Below are positions 33,395 through 45,303 of a stretch of 64,000 bases of DNA, piece after piece. Origin of the DNA: Sebastes aleutianus (lineage: Eukaryota; Chordata; Actinopteri; Perciformes; Sebastidae); the NCBI GenBank assembly GCA_916700875.1, contig CAKAKS010000031.1, positions 11,689,624-11,753,623 on the forward strand, written 5' to 3'. Below the pieces are notes generated by a model. It had not been told where the DNA came from, did not search any database, and saw nothing but the letters and a program-made list of their open reading frames with translations. Every line of letters begins with the position of its first letter. Within the stretch, counting starts at the first letter, position 1. The translations under genes were made by a program, and so were the position numbers.

Positions 33395-34535
33395 TAAAAC
33401 ATTATGTAGATATGACATATATGTTTGTTTCATGTATTAATTTGTGGAAGGTTACAGTCTCCTCATCGCTCCACACAGATGTGATGTTTTCATCTGACTG
33501 TTTTTCATTTCTTCAGTGCTTCGTGCACATCATGATGCAGTCAAGCATTTTTCTTTTATCGACACACCAACTTTTCAAACTTTTTCAAACTTTTTTGAAA
33601 TTTTTTTTTCTTTACACTGAGTTTTTTGTGCGCAAATTGAAAATGTGCAGAAAACCTGGTGGATGGAAACGTCTATTTAGAACCGAAGGCATAACATTTA
33701 GTAGTTTTAACCAGTGTTCTTTTACAAAGTGTTGCTCCACACTGCCACCACTTTACCCTACATTCACCCTTTCTGTCATTCTGTGCTCCAGTTTTACTTC
33801 ATCCTGATCTACATGGAAAAATGACCGAGTTAGACTGACAGTTATTGATAGGAAGAGGGGAGACACAAAAGAAAGGGAGGGAGGAGACAGAGACAGGGCA
33901 AATCAATGGAATAGAGTTCACACTCTGTCATTATACTCTCCGCTAGAGTTTGAGTGTTTGTGTGTTTTAGATCACTGTTGTCAATGGTTGTAGCCTGCAG
34001 GCCTGTGCTGAGCTGATGAAGGTGGGTTGTCAGAAACCGGCAGAGAGTCGGCCAGGAACATCAAGAGAAGCCTGCTATCAATCTGGATGAATCACCATCA
34101 ACAAAAGCAATTGCAACAACAATGTGTAAGGAGCTGTATTCATTTTTAAACATCTGGTGTTAGTTCAAAACATTTCACGCTGTGTATTAGAACCACATGT
34201 ATGGTGTCGAAACAACACTGTATCTGGAGGGAGCTTTTATTTTGGCCTCTCATGTTTTGGTCTGTCTCTTGTGAGTCCCCCAGCTTTTTGGAAATACAGT
34301 ACTAAATCACTGGAGATCCCCTTTAAATAATTGTTTTGTCATTGTCAATTTGTTTTTGATCAATGATGAAAACCAACACTTTTCCAGAACTGAACATCTG
34401 TATTATGCAAGATTCTGCCGCCCTGGATTGCATTCAGTGGAAATGTTATGCTCATAGAGCTATTTTGCAATGGAAAAATACATTTGGCAGGACACATATT
34501 ATTCTGTATTGTTTTGTTTAGTTGTTTTCATCATA
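33395..34535. other. Unassigned sequence
   Basis: T-rich around 33560-33620; nothing recognised. Confidence 0.4.
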
Positions 34536-35703
34536 TTAACCCCTTACAATTCCGCCCCCTTTTAGAGGGGTAGGGGTTGGGGAAAGGGGATGTTCAGAGG
34601 TAGATAAAAAGTCAACAGTAGATGTCACATTTAAGTACATACAATGTACATCGTCTGAAAACTGGGAACCTGAAGATTAATTTGAGATGCAGCTCAGCAC
34701 TGTGTGTCAACTTGTTGTAGTAATAAATCAGAAATAAACATGAATTCGTTCATTCATTAAAATAAATTGTGAAAGTGTATAAAGGTTTACAACATTATAA
34801 TAGAAGTATGTGATGGCCATTTTCCGATGCTCTATTATGTCTCATAAGTTGTTGCAGCAATTTTGGGGTTGATACCATTTGTTACACAGATTTGGTCCGA
34901 AAGTTACCACTCGAGAAGTGATACAAATTATAAAAAAATCCCTCCAAAATACCATATTAAGACACCAAGACCCTGATGAACACCATAGAAAAAGACATGC
35001 TGTGATTTGGTATAAAAACGTTTTGACATTAGGAGATTTCTGCAAGAATTGCATATTTTTGGTGAATGGATGGCAAGCACTTTTGGTCTGGAAACTGCTC
35101 AGAAACCCCCTTATTGTCAATCTACCTAGGTAAGCCATCCATTCTCTGAATTCCCTAGGTCTTTAGTTTGTGGTTGTAAAATTTCATGAGGCTGTGATTA
35201 TCCTAGATGTCACAACAGGTCATTTTATACAGTGAGGTCAAATTGCAAAAGATAGGTCTCACTACAATGAAATGGCTACTATGGGGACTAACATCATCAC
35301 ATGAATACAATTGAACACATTGGATCCACAAAAGTCTCAGCTTTACACTGATACCCAATTTATGTAACTCCAAAACTGTTTAGGGACCCAAATATTTTGA
35401 AATATTAAAAAACACCGTTTTAGTATAGACAAAATTATCACATTTATACTGCATGCAAAAAACTGCCTGTTTTTGCCCCAAACTGCATGTGATTATCATA
35501 AAGTGGGCATATCTGTAAATGGGAGACTCGTGTGCACCCATAGAACCCATTTTCATTCACATATCTTGAGGACAAAGGTCAAGGGACCCCTTTGAAAAAG
35601 CCACGCCAGTGTTTCCTCGTCAAAATGTAGCTGTATTTTCTAGTATTCGGTACTAACTCTGAAAGACAGAATAGCGGATAGCGTCGGACTGTTAAGGGGT
35701 TAA
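34536..35703 (-). mobile_element. Family F element, copy 2 (full length, inverted)
   Basis: Starts TTAACCCCTTACAATTCC and ends GGACTGTTAAGGGGTTAA. Internal blocks of copy 1 appear in reverse orientation, including CATAGAACCCATTTTCATTC and GGGACCCCTTTGAAAA. It is 1168 bp against 1112 bp for copy 1. The ends are TTAA on both sides. Confidence 0.85.
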
Positions 35704-37197
35704 ACAGGACACTCATTTTTTTAATGTTTCAACAAAATGTTCCCTGCAAATTTGGGTTATTCATACAACATCTGATTGTCCAAATGTCCATCCACTGCCC
35801 TCACTATGGGGGAACATCACACTATTTCCTGCATTGGTACTAAATACAGGATGTTTACTTGTTATTTTTAGGGAGGCAGGTTGCATAAAGAAACTTTTGA
35901 TGCTGGTGGACTTTTTGGAAACCATTGTATACAGTATAGAACAGAGAGAAACAAAGAGAGAGAAGAATTATCGATATTTGCACTGCTTTACTGTTTTCCC
36001 CCCTAAGCAACAGAGCTGTGCTGCACTTTGTCTTCATGTGTCTTTTTAGTCATCCTTTCTTCTGCCCTCTCTCTCTGCTTAACTTGATGTTTCGGTGTTT
36101 GTTGTTTATCTCCCTATTCTTTCCCTCCGCACATTCTTGTGTAATACCGGGTTGTAGGTTGTATGTCTTCATCCACTCTCCTTTCCCCCCCTCAATTATT
36201 TTAATGACTGCACCTTTTTTTTGCATTCTCTGTGAGTCTTTCCCCTCCCGGGCTTATCCTCACCAACAACCCCGCCAGCAGCCCTCCTGACAAAATGAGT
36301 AGATAATGAGACACGGGGTTGGAGACTGTGTCACCGTCCTCTTCCCGTCTCCTCAGCAGCGTTCGGGGTTATGTTAATTGCAATGCCGCCTCCATGTCCG
36401 CTGAAAACACACAGTATAAACAGTAATCAGTGTAGTTCGTGAAAATGCCATCATATCCACATATTGACATGACAAAAAAACTTTCTACACAGAAACCGTA
36501 TTGATTGAGCTTTGGCGAGCAACAGAATGTGTCTCTCCTGAAGAACCAGAAAAGCTCAATACTGAGAGTGGATGTGTGACCTTGCAGAAGTTGGAGTGTT
36601 TGTTTGCTGAAAGTATAATCTCTCCTGTGTGTGTGTGTGTCTCCGATGCCAACAGTCAGACTCTCATGGGGTCACTAATGCAACAGTTGGAGGTGCTCTC
36701 TGCTTTCCATTTCACACAAGGCAAGTGTTTACCCAATGTTTACAACCCTTTCTCACCTTCACTCTCTGTCTCACTGTTTTTTTTTCTTCTCCATCTTTCT
36801 TGTCACTTTTTCACCAATAATAGAACAGCTGTCAGCCGTGGTTCAGCGTGTGTGACAGGTATGTGTGGTGAGTGTTTAGTGTCGCCTATCATTGTCAATG
36901 TCAGCTCTCCTCTGCAATCGCAGTGCTCGCAGTGGAAATCCATGTCAACAGACTTAGTTAGAACTGCTTGTGATTGGCTGCTAGTACCCCCCAGACACAT
37001 ACACACAGGAAGTAAATGATAAATGATTTGAAAAGCACCTACTATATATACTGCTTATGAGCCTGTCAACCTGAAGCTCGACGTGAATTTCTCCGTCTCC
37101 TGGGAACCCCCCCTGTTTTTCTTTATCTCTGTCTCTCTGTCTATTTATCGTATTTCTTTCTATCAATTTTCAAATATAACCTTTTCTCCCTTCCCAG
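35704..37197. other. Unassigned, pyrimidine-rich in places
   Basis: C/T-rich runs at about 36040-36130, 36180-36250 and 37110-37197. A 173-codon open frame at 36501-37019 crosses a short (GT)n and C/T-rich tracts that naturally lack stops, so it is not called as a gene. Confidence 0.4.
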
Positions 37198-37299
37198 CTC
37201 ACCACTCACAAGGGAGCTGGGGGAAATTATTTCTTGTCCGGGCCAAGTGTGTTGTGTACACACCTACAGATAGCAATGGGATAAGGAGGCTTTCCAAAG
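37198..37299 (+). other. Candidate exon (weak)
   Basis: A long pyrimidine tract ends in TTCCCAG just before this stretch, a good acceptor match. The segment is open in one frame (begins HHSQGSWGKLFLVRAK, then CVVYTPTDSNG and IRRLSK) and ends AAAG followed by GTATTA, a weak donor. At 102 bp it would be a symmetric phase-1 exon of 34 codons. The other two frames contain stops. The family E element begins only about 20 bp downstream. I do not recognise the peptide. It may equally be chance; no partner exon was found. Confidence 0.2.
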
Positions 37300-37318
37300 G
37301 TATTATCATTCCAATCCT

Positions 37319-38793
37319 TTCTCACCCTCCAACTTGTCAAATACCGCCGCTTGGTCAGTGCCCCTCGGCGTCTGATACTGACACACTGAGGCACCCTTTA
37401 GTGTCTGTACGGGTCGCAAACTCCAAATATAAACCCATCCGCGTCATTATGAGGTTAGATTAGGTCAGAGCAGCTGACGTATAGTATAAAGAGTGAGAAA
37501 GTCCACGCAGGGGTGAGTGGGATCGAGGTTGCATGGGTCAAACAAACACTGGTCTCTCACACAGGAGACTGCTGTTCGTTTCCTGTGTGAAACCAAGTCA
37601 AAGTTGATTTATTTTACTTTAGTTTTGTTACGTAACTTCTGTACTTGTACTGTATGTTTCCTGTGAACACGGAAGTTTACTTTGAAAAGACACTATGCAT
37701 GTAGTGAGCGGGAACTGTAGAGTCCTGTGAACATGGACGTTTATTTTGAAAAGACACTATGCATGTAATAAGTTTAAACTGTACGTTTCCTGTGAACACA
37801 GAAGTTTATTTTGAAAAGACACTATGCATGGTTACGAGCTGACTTGTACTGTATGTTTCCTGTGAACACGGAAGTTTACTTTGAAAAGACACTATGCATG
37901 TAGTGAGCGGGAACTGTAGAGTCCTGTGAATATGGACGTTTTTTTTAAAAGACACTATGCATGTAATAAGTTTAAACTGTACGAGTCCTGTGAACACGTT
38001 AGTTTATTTTGAAAAGACACTGTGCATGTAACAAGAGGAAACTGTACGTCTCCTGTGAACACGTTAGTTTATTTTGAAAAGACACTATGCATGTAATAAG
38101 TGTAAACTGTACGTTTCCTGTGAACGCAGAAGTTTATTTTGAAAAGACACTATGCATGTTAACGAGCTGACTTGTACTGTATGTTTCCTGTGGACATGGA
38201 AGTTTACTTTGAAAAGGCACTATGCAAGTAGTGAGCGGGAACTGTAGAGTCCTGTGAACATGGACGTTTATTTTGAAAAGACACTATGCATGTAACAAGA
38301 GGAAACTGTACGTTTCCTGTGAACACGTTAGTTTATTTTGAAAAGACACTATGCATGTTAACGAGCAGACTTGTACTGTATGTTTCCTGTGGACACGGAA
38401 GTTTACTTTGAAAAGGCACTATGCATGTAGTGAACGGGAACTGTAGAGTCCTGTGAACATGGACGTTTATTTTGAAAAGACACTATGCATGTAACAAGAG
38501 GAAACTACGTTTCCTGTGTACACAGAGGTTTATTTTGAAAAGACACTATGCATGTAACAAGCGGAAACAGTACGAGTCCTGTGAATACGTTAGTTTATTT
38601 TGAAAAGACACTATGCATGTAATGAGTGTAACTGTACGTTTCCTGTGAACACAGAAGTTTATTTTGAAAAGACACTATGCATGTTAACGAGCAGAAACTG
38701 TACGCATCCTGTGAACACGGACATTTATTTTGATGTATTTGAAGTTTAGGACCACTGACCAAACGGCGATATTTGACAAGATGGGAGTGAGAA
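37319..38793 (+). mobile_element. Family E inverted-repeat element with expanded minisatellite
   Basis: The left end TTCTCACCCTCCAACTTGTC (then AAATACCGCCG and TTGGTCAGTG) is matched by the complement at the right end (CACTGACCAAACGGCGATAT, then TTGACAAG and ATGGGAGTGAGAA), about 45 bp. Between them lie the usual family E blocks (AAACCCATCCGCGTCATTA near 37431, GGGTCAAACAAACACTGG near 37535) and about 1.08 kb of tandem repeats. The copy at 847-1445 has the same plan with one repeat unit. No transposase. Confidence 0.85.
37655..38737 (+). repeat. ~64-bp minisatellite, about 17 units, with higher-order structure
   Basis: Each unit contains TCCTGTGAACACGGAAGTTT then a TTTGAAAAGACACTATGCAT block. 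TCCTGTG is found about 17 times. A variant pair (GGAAGTTTAC followed by TAGTGAGCGGGAACTGTAGA) starts at 37659, 37858, 38186 and 38385. The spacings 199, 328 and 199 bp show a three-unit block of 199 bp copied as a whole. Confidence 0.9.
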
Positions 38794-39364
38794 TGTGTTG
38801 CTCATTTTCGACTGCTGGGCTGTGAAGATGACCCTGTTTCACCCCAGTGTTCACGCGTGGAGGGATGGATGGATCGATCGAAGGATATCATACTCTTGAA
38901 TTCCCTTTAGCTATTTATTTGTGGGTGTTGTGTAAAGTGTAACTGTTTAACTTCATTCAATATCTTGAAATGAATCACCGTTCAGGGGAGGGGAGGGCGT
39001 TTTACTTTGAGTTGTCTCAAATATGTGTGGTATTAAAGTGTTCCCTATTGATTGAAGCAACAACTCTATTTGTAACAGCCACTCTATTGATCCCAGCAAA
39101 GGGCTTGCTTTTGCTTTCAACCATGCCAGGCTGGAAATAAATCAATGAGACATACTGTATAACCAAATTCTTTGTTTCTCTCATATAATCACAAAGATTT
39201 TGTACAATTTTTATCAGAAATTATTTAACTCACATTTGGATTTAAAATAATGCTGCAGTCTTGTTTTGGCAATGATCTGTTCACGACATGCCGTACAGTT
39301 ATGTCTTAGCTCAGTGTAGATTATATACATTTTCTTCTCTTAATTCTTATAATATATTTCAGTA
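38794..39364. other. Unassigned sequence
   Basis: Nothing recognised. Confidence 0.4.
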
Positions 39365-39560
39365 AAAAACAAAAATGTCAATGGAGCTAGAGGAAAATTA
39401 GGTATCACTAAATTTAGTAGGATTCATCCTCTGGGGATCATGAATGTCTGTACAATAGTACAGTGGTTGTGGAAGTATTCCAGTCTGAACCAAAGTGGTG
39501 GACAGACTGACATTGCAATCCCTAGAGCCATCATCCTGTCAGCATGGCTTAAAAGCGGTA
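39365..39560 (+). repeat. Dispersed repeat, right-part fragment
   Basis: GGAGCTAGAGGAAAATTAGG, TAGTAGGATTCATCCTCTGG, GATCATGAATGTCTGTAC, AGTCTGAACCAAAGTGGTGG and CCCTAGAGCCATCATCCTG match the far part of the abundant teleost repeat whose other half is seen at 22103-22400. Confidence 0.6.
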
Positions 39561-39789
39561 TCTGGCTCAGTCCTAAACTAGTTTGAATCCTATTTGAAGG
39601 ACAGGGACCATGCATTCATCTTCAGTAATGTTGTTTTTACATGTCTCTCTACAAGGTTGATCAGACATCTGCAGCTGATTTAAAATACCTCTAGTTGACA
39701 AAAAAATGCTTCTGTTGGTTTATAATGCATTGTGTGGTTTAAGGCGAAAAAAAATACATTTCTGATCTGCTTCTCCAAAATTGACCTTC

Positions 39790-40025
39790 CCATACAGCTC
39801 AACTGCATTCTCAATTACGTTTTGAGGAAAACATAACATAGTGGTATTTTCTACAGGATTACGGTTGCAGTTTTGGTAAATGGTCAATGGACGATCTGCT
39901 TTACCACTGAGCCACAGTTGCCCGTTTTAAAGATGCGATTAATGTTGTGAATTGAAAAAAAAACGAAAGAAAAACGCAACAAAACTACTTGGTTAAGCTT
40001 AGTAGAAGATCATAGTTTGCCTTAA
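39790..40025 (-). mobile_element. Family E-like relic split by a SINE fragment
   Basis: ATTCTCAATTACGTTTTGAG near 39809 is shared with 57808. GCAACAAAACTACTTGGTTA near 39977 is the family E CCTAAACC block in reverse. Between them is a SINE head fragment. Confidence 0.5.
39888..39925 (-). mobile_element. SINE head fragment (tRNA-like A-box)
   Basis: On the minus strand it reads CGGGCAACTGTGGCTCAGTG then GTAAAGCAGATCGTCC, a tRNA-type 5' end with an A-box. Only about 38 bp is left; the B-box is not seen. Confidence 0.55.
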
Positions 40026-40665
40026 AATTAGTTTGTTACCAGCCCAGTCTCACAGGAAGGCATTTAAATAGCATGACATTACACAGACATTACACATATC
40101 AATTGCATTCCAAACTATGGTAACATCTGCAGTTAGGTTTAGGCAACAAAAACACTTTAGGATTAGGAAAAACAACATGGTTGGGCTTAAAATAAGTACG
40201 TAAAGCAAGTAAAATACGTACAGAAACAACGTAACGTAAGTATGGAAAACACGTCACACACGTCACTAACAAACATGTGACACAGGTAACTTACAAAACA
40301 CAATACTGGTCTAGAACACCCGACTTCTGGTTAAATGTCCTGTGTTTGTTGGACCCATCCTCCTCCCCACACGACCACCATAAGCGGTCTTTCTCGCTTT
40401 TTCACACAGAGCGTTTACATTGCAGTCAGTACAGACAACATGCCGTACAAGTTACACGCCAAATGCAATGTTGGTATTGCACGCGAAATGCCTTGTGCAT
40501 TATTGTGGCATTTATTGGCCTTTTCATGCGAAAGGGCTATACATAACTTTTAACATAACGTTAAAATAAGTCCATGTTAACTTTTGGTTTCACATGGGAT
40601 ACAAACTGCGGTCTCCTGGATGAATGTCTGTGTTTTCTGTTGTTTGACCCGTCCACCCACCCCGA
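40026..40665 (-). mobile_element. Family E-like relics, two adjacent pieces
   Basis: GTTAGGTTTAGGCAACAAAA near 40132, TACGTA-rich sequence near 40195-40225, then CCTGTGTTTGTTGGACCCAT near 40339. A second GGTTTCACATGGGATACAAA, then GGTCTCCTGGATGAATG block lies at about 40585-40627, followed by GTTTGACCCGTCCACC. Two copies of the same family E block in the same reverse orientation imply two partial insertions or a local duplication. Confidence 0.6.
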
Positions 40666-42469
40666 CCGAAATGAGAGTTTGCTATCTTGACACCTCAACG
40701 CAATATGGCCTGTGACCCACGCTCACACACACAAACACATACACACTTGCTTAACATGCCTACGCCGTTGAGAAGCACATGCACTGAGGCAGAAAATTGG
40801 CAGCAATGTGAGGGGTTTGTTCTGATATGATCTATGAGATGAAGCAGTGAAGCTTGTCAATCCATATAATCTAACATGGCAGCACCGTCTCTAACCATCT
40901 CTAATCCATTAATCACACAAAAACACTGTCACACAAACACACATTGTTGTACACCCAAACATGCACATCCACATAAACAAAGAGACACACAAAAAGTTGA
41001 TCAACCAAACTTTTGCAATTAACTGATACAATTGTACCTTCACCTAAAAAAAAAATCTATCCAATAATTAATCATAATTATAGTATAATTAATCTGACCA
41101 ATTACTAGTTAACAATAGACAATCTCTGCTCTATCCAAAGGCCATTGTCCTATTCGCTTAAGTAAAGAGACCATCAAGTGGTGCCACAGTGTTCTGTTGA
41201 ACCGTTAAATACACTTTAGTTTGTAGGAAATCATTGCATAATTAACCCAAATCCTTCCACCAACACAACCCTACAGTTATACTAAGTTATGCAAATAACT
41301 AATTTCCAATTCCCAATGGGCATTTGTATGCTAAAAAGAACCGGAGGTGTGCTCCAACTGAATGGAAGCCATATTTCAAAGGTGGTACAACTGCATGCAA
41401 ACTCACACAAAACGGCACAGATTAACTCTAGGCGGCGGGAACTGAAGCGAGGACGTGTCCCTGTGAATCAGCTTGAGCAATAAATGTGAATTCATCCTGA
41501 GCTGTAGCTACGACTCCACTTCATGAAATTGAAGAGATAAAATGGGAAGAGTGGAGGTAGAACTAGCCTTAAACAGCTCCTGTAAAAGGCCTGGCACGGG
41601 CCCACATGTCTGAAGATTGATGGCTGTTTGCATCATTCGTCAAACAGATGCAAATCCGCTCCATAAGCCCTGTCTGGGGCCGGTGCACTATTGACACCAC
41701 GGCCACGGCTTAAGATATATCACTGTCATCTAAGTTTCTCCTTTCAGAGAGGTGTCGGCCCTTGGATTTTTCACTTTCACAAGAACTGAAGTCAATGTTT
41801 GACGTCTAGCACCAGTGAATATTTACAAAATTGAAGAGCTGGCGGTCAAATGGGAGACGGGGAAAGAAGTGGACAGAGGGAACAGTTTCACGTTCTCCTC
41901 CTTTCTGACAGCTTCACCTTCAAAGACTTTTTTTTCTGTACCAGCTCAAAAAAAATGCAGGTTTCTGGGATTGAGGATGCTGCATTTCTATAGAGCCGCT
42001 TACCTTTTCAATTACGGTGGGGTTTGGCAACTCCACTGCTCAACAGAGGAAGCAGCTGGATAGAAATGTGCACTCAGCCTCAAAAAAATCATGGGCTGTG
42101 AGCCGACTATCATCTCTGGCTCCCATGAAACCCGCTTTTAGCGTAAAGGACATTCAAAGATACCAGCGGAAATACGGCGAGGGGGGTCGGCCAGCCACTC
42201 AACTTCTCTCCCCTTTGGGGGAAAAGGCTCAATCGAAACCAAAATTCCTTTTCACAATAACATTCACTACATGGAAGACTACTAAACAGCTACTCAACTA
42301 ATACAACATAATCCAAATGTCAGTTAATGTTTTCTCATATCAGGTAGAAAAATATTTTACAATGTTGTACTTCCAGTATGTGCTTCCATTCAGTCTTTTC
42401 TGCAGGAAAGGCCTCACATCCAGTTAACATTCACCAATTTACCTGGTGAAGCATTCTCAGTTTTAGCCA
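40666..42469. other. Unassigned sequence
   Basis: Nothing recognised in about 1.8 kb; one of the longer repeat-free stretches here. Confidence 0.45.
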
Positions 42470-43190
42470 TAGTGAAACTAGAAAACCTAAGGAATCCATT
42501 GGTATCAACCATGTCATGTTAGCATGTCGGGAAGATCTCTAAATAACACTATGAATTAACGCTAAATATTGGCGAGGAAAAACTGGCATGGCAATTTTCA
42601 AATGGGTCCCTTGATCGCTGACCTCAAGATATGTGAATGAAAATGGGTTCTATGGGTACCCTAAAGTCTCCCCTTTGCAGACATGCCCACTTATTGATAA
42701 TCACATGCAGTTTGGGGCAAAAACCATGCAGTTTTTTGCATGCACTATAAATTATTAAGTTATTTTCACCAATTCTAAAATGGTATATTTGAATATTTCT
42801 GCATACTGAGGTCCTTAAACAGTCTTGGAATTGCATTAACTGGGTATCACTGTAAAGCTGAGACTCTTATGGATCCAATGAGCCCATTTGTATTCATGTG
42901 TGATGATGTTAGGTATAGACTGACAATAAAGGCGTTTCTAAGCAGTTTTCAGAACAAAAGTGCTTGCCATCCTATCCCCAAAAAATGCAATTCTTGCAGA
43001 AATGTCTAAATGTCAAAAGTGTTTTGATACTAAAATCACAGCATGGCTTTTTTCTATGATGTTCCTCAAGGTCTTGGTGTCTTAATGTGGTATTTTGCAG
43101 GGATTTTTGATCATTTTTATAGATTTTTGAGTGGTGAAAAATGGATAAATATAGAACTTTGGCTTAAAAAATGTTGCAGATGTAAGATAG
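42470..43190 (+). mobile_element. Family F element, copy 3 (both ends missing)
   Basis: Same orientation as copy 1: GGAATCCATTGGTATCAACC, GGCGAGGAAAAACTGGCATG, GTGAATGAAAATGGGTTCTA and AGACATGCCCAC. It ends near AATGTTGCAG without the TTAACCCC termini, so it is truncated on both sides. Confidence 0.8.
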
Positions 43191-44116
43191 TAAAGACTAC
43201 AGTTTAACCTCATTATCTGTAGTATTTAAGCTGGCTGTCCCACCTCTCATTAACCACCAAAGTGCAGGAAGCTGCCATTCCTCATTGGAAAAAACTCTCA
43301 CCACCCCAAACAGCAACAGCTGAATCCAAATGTGCAAACTGTGGACTGGCAGAGTGAGCCCTCCTCCGTGGACTATGGACTACGTTAGGTATTCTGCTGT
43401 TGACTGGAGTGCTCAGAATGGCTACGTGAGTTCAGAAGGGTACAGTGTGTGAGACTGCACAAAGGAGATGAATGTGGTAGCCTTTCCAACACAATTCTTC
43501 CACTGGCAACAGCAACGCAAAATATGAGACAGAGAGCAGTCAGCAAACAGGTGCACAGTCAAAACATTAGCATATCTTATTATGCGTTGAGTAATCAGTC
43601 ACCATCATGCAAGAGAGGGAATATGAAGAAATATGTAAGACCTGCTATTTTTGATGTATGAGTGTGACATCACTGGTATTATAGGGGAAAATATTTTTCT
43701 ATTTGCCAGTGCTGTGAATCTGAAAATCAGCTGATGATAGCGATTTTTTTTTTCTCTCCATATGGGAGAACAGCAGGGTTGCATTCTCAGAGCTCAGGTA
43801 TGGAACTTGAACTTTTCAAACTTCCTTGGCATACAATATGATTGGGATAGGCTTATCAGTAATTGTGGTCTGACCTGTAAAAATGTGGATTGAGTCCTGC
43901 AGGCCAACCTTATCACTGTGGAGCCTTGAAAGTGTATCTGTCTGTCTGTTTGTCTGGAAGCTTCGGCCTCCATTTCACCACAGCTTCTTCTGGACTAGTG
44001 GAGGCTTTTGAACATTTGGATTTTGGATGAAAGAAACAGTCCAGTCAATAACTGGAAATACCAAGCAATCTGTCCAATTTTCAGCTTACAGCTTATAGAA
44101 GTCCCAGTCTGCTACT
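43191..44116. other. Unassigned sequence
   Basis: Nothing recognised. Confidence 0.4.
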
Positions 44117-44139
44117 TGTGTGTGTGTGTGTGTGTGTGT
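44117..44139. repeat. (TG)n microsatellite
   Basis: About 11 TG units; a shorter TGTGTGTG run follows near 44151. Confidence 0.9.
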
Positions 44140-44267
44140 AGAGAATCTGTCTGTGTGTGTAGAGAGAGTGTATACTGGCTTAGCTGACATAAATATATAG
44201 CTAACAACTATACAGATGTTACAGCTAGCAATGGATGCACCGACCTTGTGTGTGCTTGAAACGGTTC

Positions 44268-44880
44268 TGAAAAGTGAAGCCAATGCGGAAGTGCCTTAAA
44301 CTTGCATTATTTCTAATAGCCAGCAGGGGGCGACTCCTCTGGTTGCAAAAAGAAGTCTGATTGTATAGAAGTCTATGAGACAATGAGCCTACTTCTCACT
44401 TGATTTATTACCTCAGTAAACATTGTAAACACGAGTTTATATGTCTCATTCGCTAGTTTCAAGTCTTCTTCAATACAGCATGATGTTCATTTAGTAAATT
44501 ATGGTCCCATTTAGAGTCAAATAGACCATAAAGCAGGGGATGCTTTAGGGCGTGGCTACCTCGTGATTGACAGGTCGCTACCACGGAGTTGTCCGGTCTG
44601 GGAGTTGTCTTTGTTTTCGCCTTAGAACTTCAACCCTTTCACTGTATTTTTTCTTCTCGTTAAAGTTAATTATAACATTTTGGTCACCAAAAAATGTCTT
44701 TTTCATTGTTCGGTTGTACTTAGCTTCAACCTCTCCTGTCACATCCGGTTGCAAAAAAAAAAAACAGCTGGCCAAGATGGCAACAGCCAAAATGACGAAC
44801 TCAATGCTTCAAAACGGCAGTCTACAAACCAACGGGTGACATCACGGTGACTATGTCCACTTTTTAAATACAGTCTATAG
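44268..44880 (+). mobile_element. Dispersed teleost repeat (AGCAGGGGGCGACTCCTCTG type)
   Basis: AGCCAGCAGGGGGCGACTCC, then TCTGGTTGCAAAAAGAAGTC, GTATAGAAGTCTATGAG, AGGGCGTGGCTACCTCGTGA, TTGACAGGTCGCTACCAC and the terminal AAATACAGTCTATAG follow the order of a widespread perciform repeat. No inverted ends or coding capacity are evident. The class is uncertain. Confidence 0.6.
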
Positions 44881-45026
44881 ATTAGATCTCAGAATTCATC
44901 AATAATTCAAGTTCTTTCTGTTATTTTGTTCCAGTCCCTCTCATTTTGCCTCTCTTCTCTGTGAACCTTTAATGCAATAACGACACGTCTGAAATGACCT
45001 TTTGCTAAATCCAAACACACAGTCAG

Positions 45027-45303
45027 TAGGGCTGGGTATTGATTTAATTCTACCATTTGCCAACTCTCAGTTTAATCATATTGTGTTGATATGATCATAT
45101 TGTGTTATTTAAAAAAATTCCTCGTGTTCATGTTACGAGCTGACTATTATTAAAAACTAATAAAATGAGTTATCAAAATGTGTCTTTTACAGGTAGGAAT
45201 AGTCAGTGGTACACATTTGCCATATTGTGAAATATATCAATATTGGGGGTAAACAAAATCCTAATTATATCATGATATTGAATTCAATCATATTGCAGCC
45301 CTA
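45027..45303. mobile_element. hAT-like MITE with TAGGGCTG ends
   Basis: Left end TAGGGCTGGGTATTGA; right end is the complement of TAGGGCTGCAATATG. The interior is AT-rich. The flanks show no clear 8-bp duplication. The two ends resemble different hAT-type families, so it may be a chimera. Confidence 0.6.

Noticed and set aside
36501..37019. 173-codon open frame
   Set aside because: It crosses a (GT)n run and C/T-rich tracts that lack stop codons for compositional reasons, and no domain is recognisable.
37655..38737. CRISPR-like array
   Set aside because: Units are contiguous diverged tandem repeats without spacers, inside a eukaryotic transposon; the same holds for 47371-47622 and 23764-23965.
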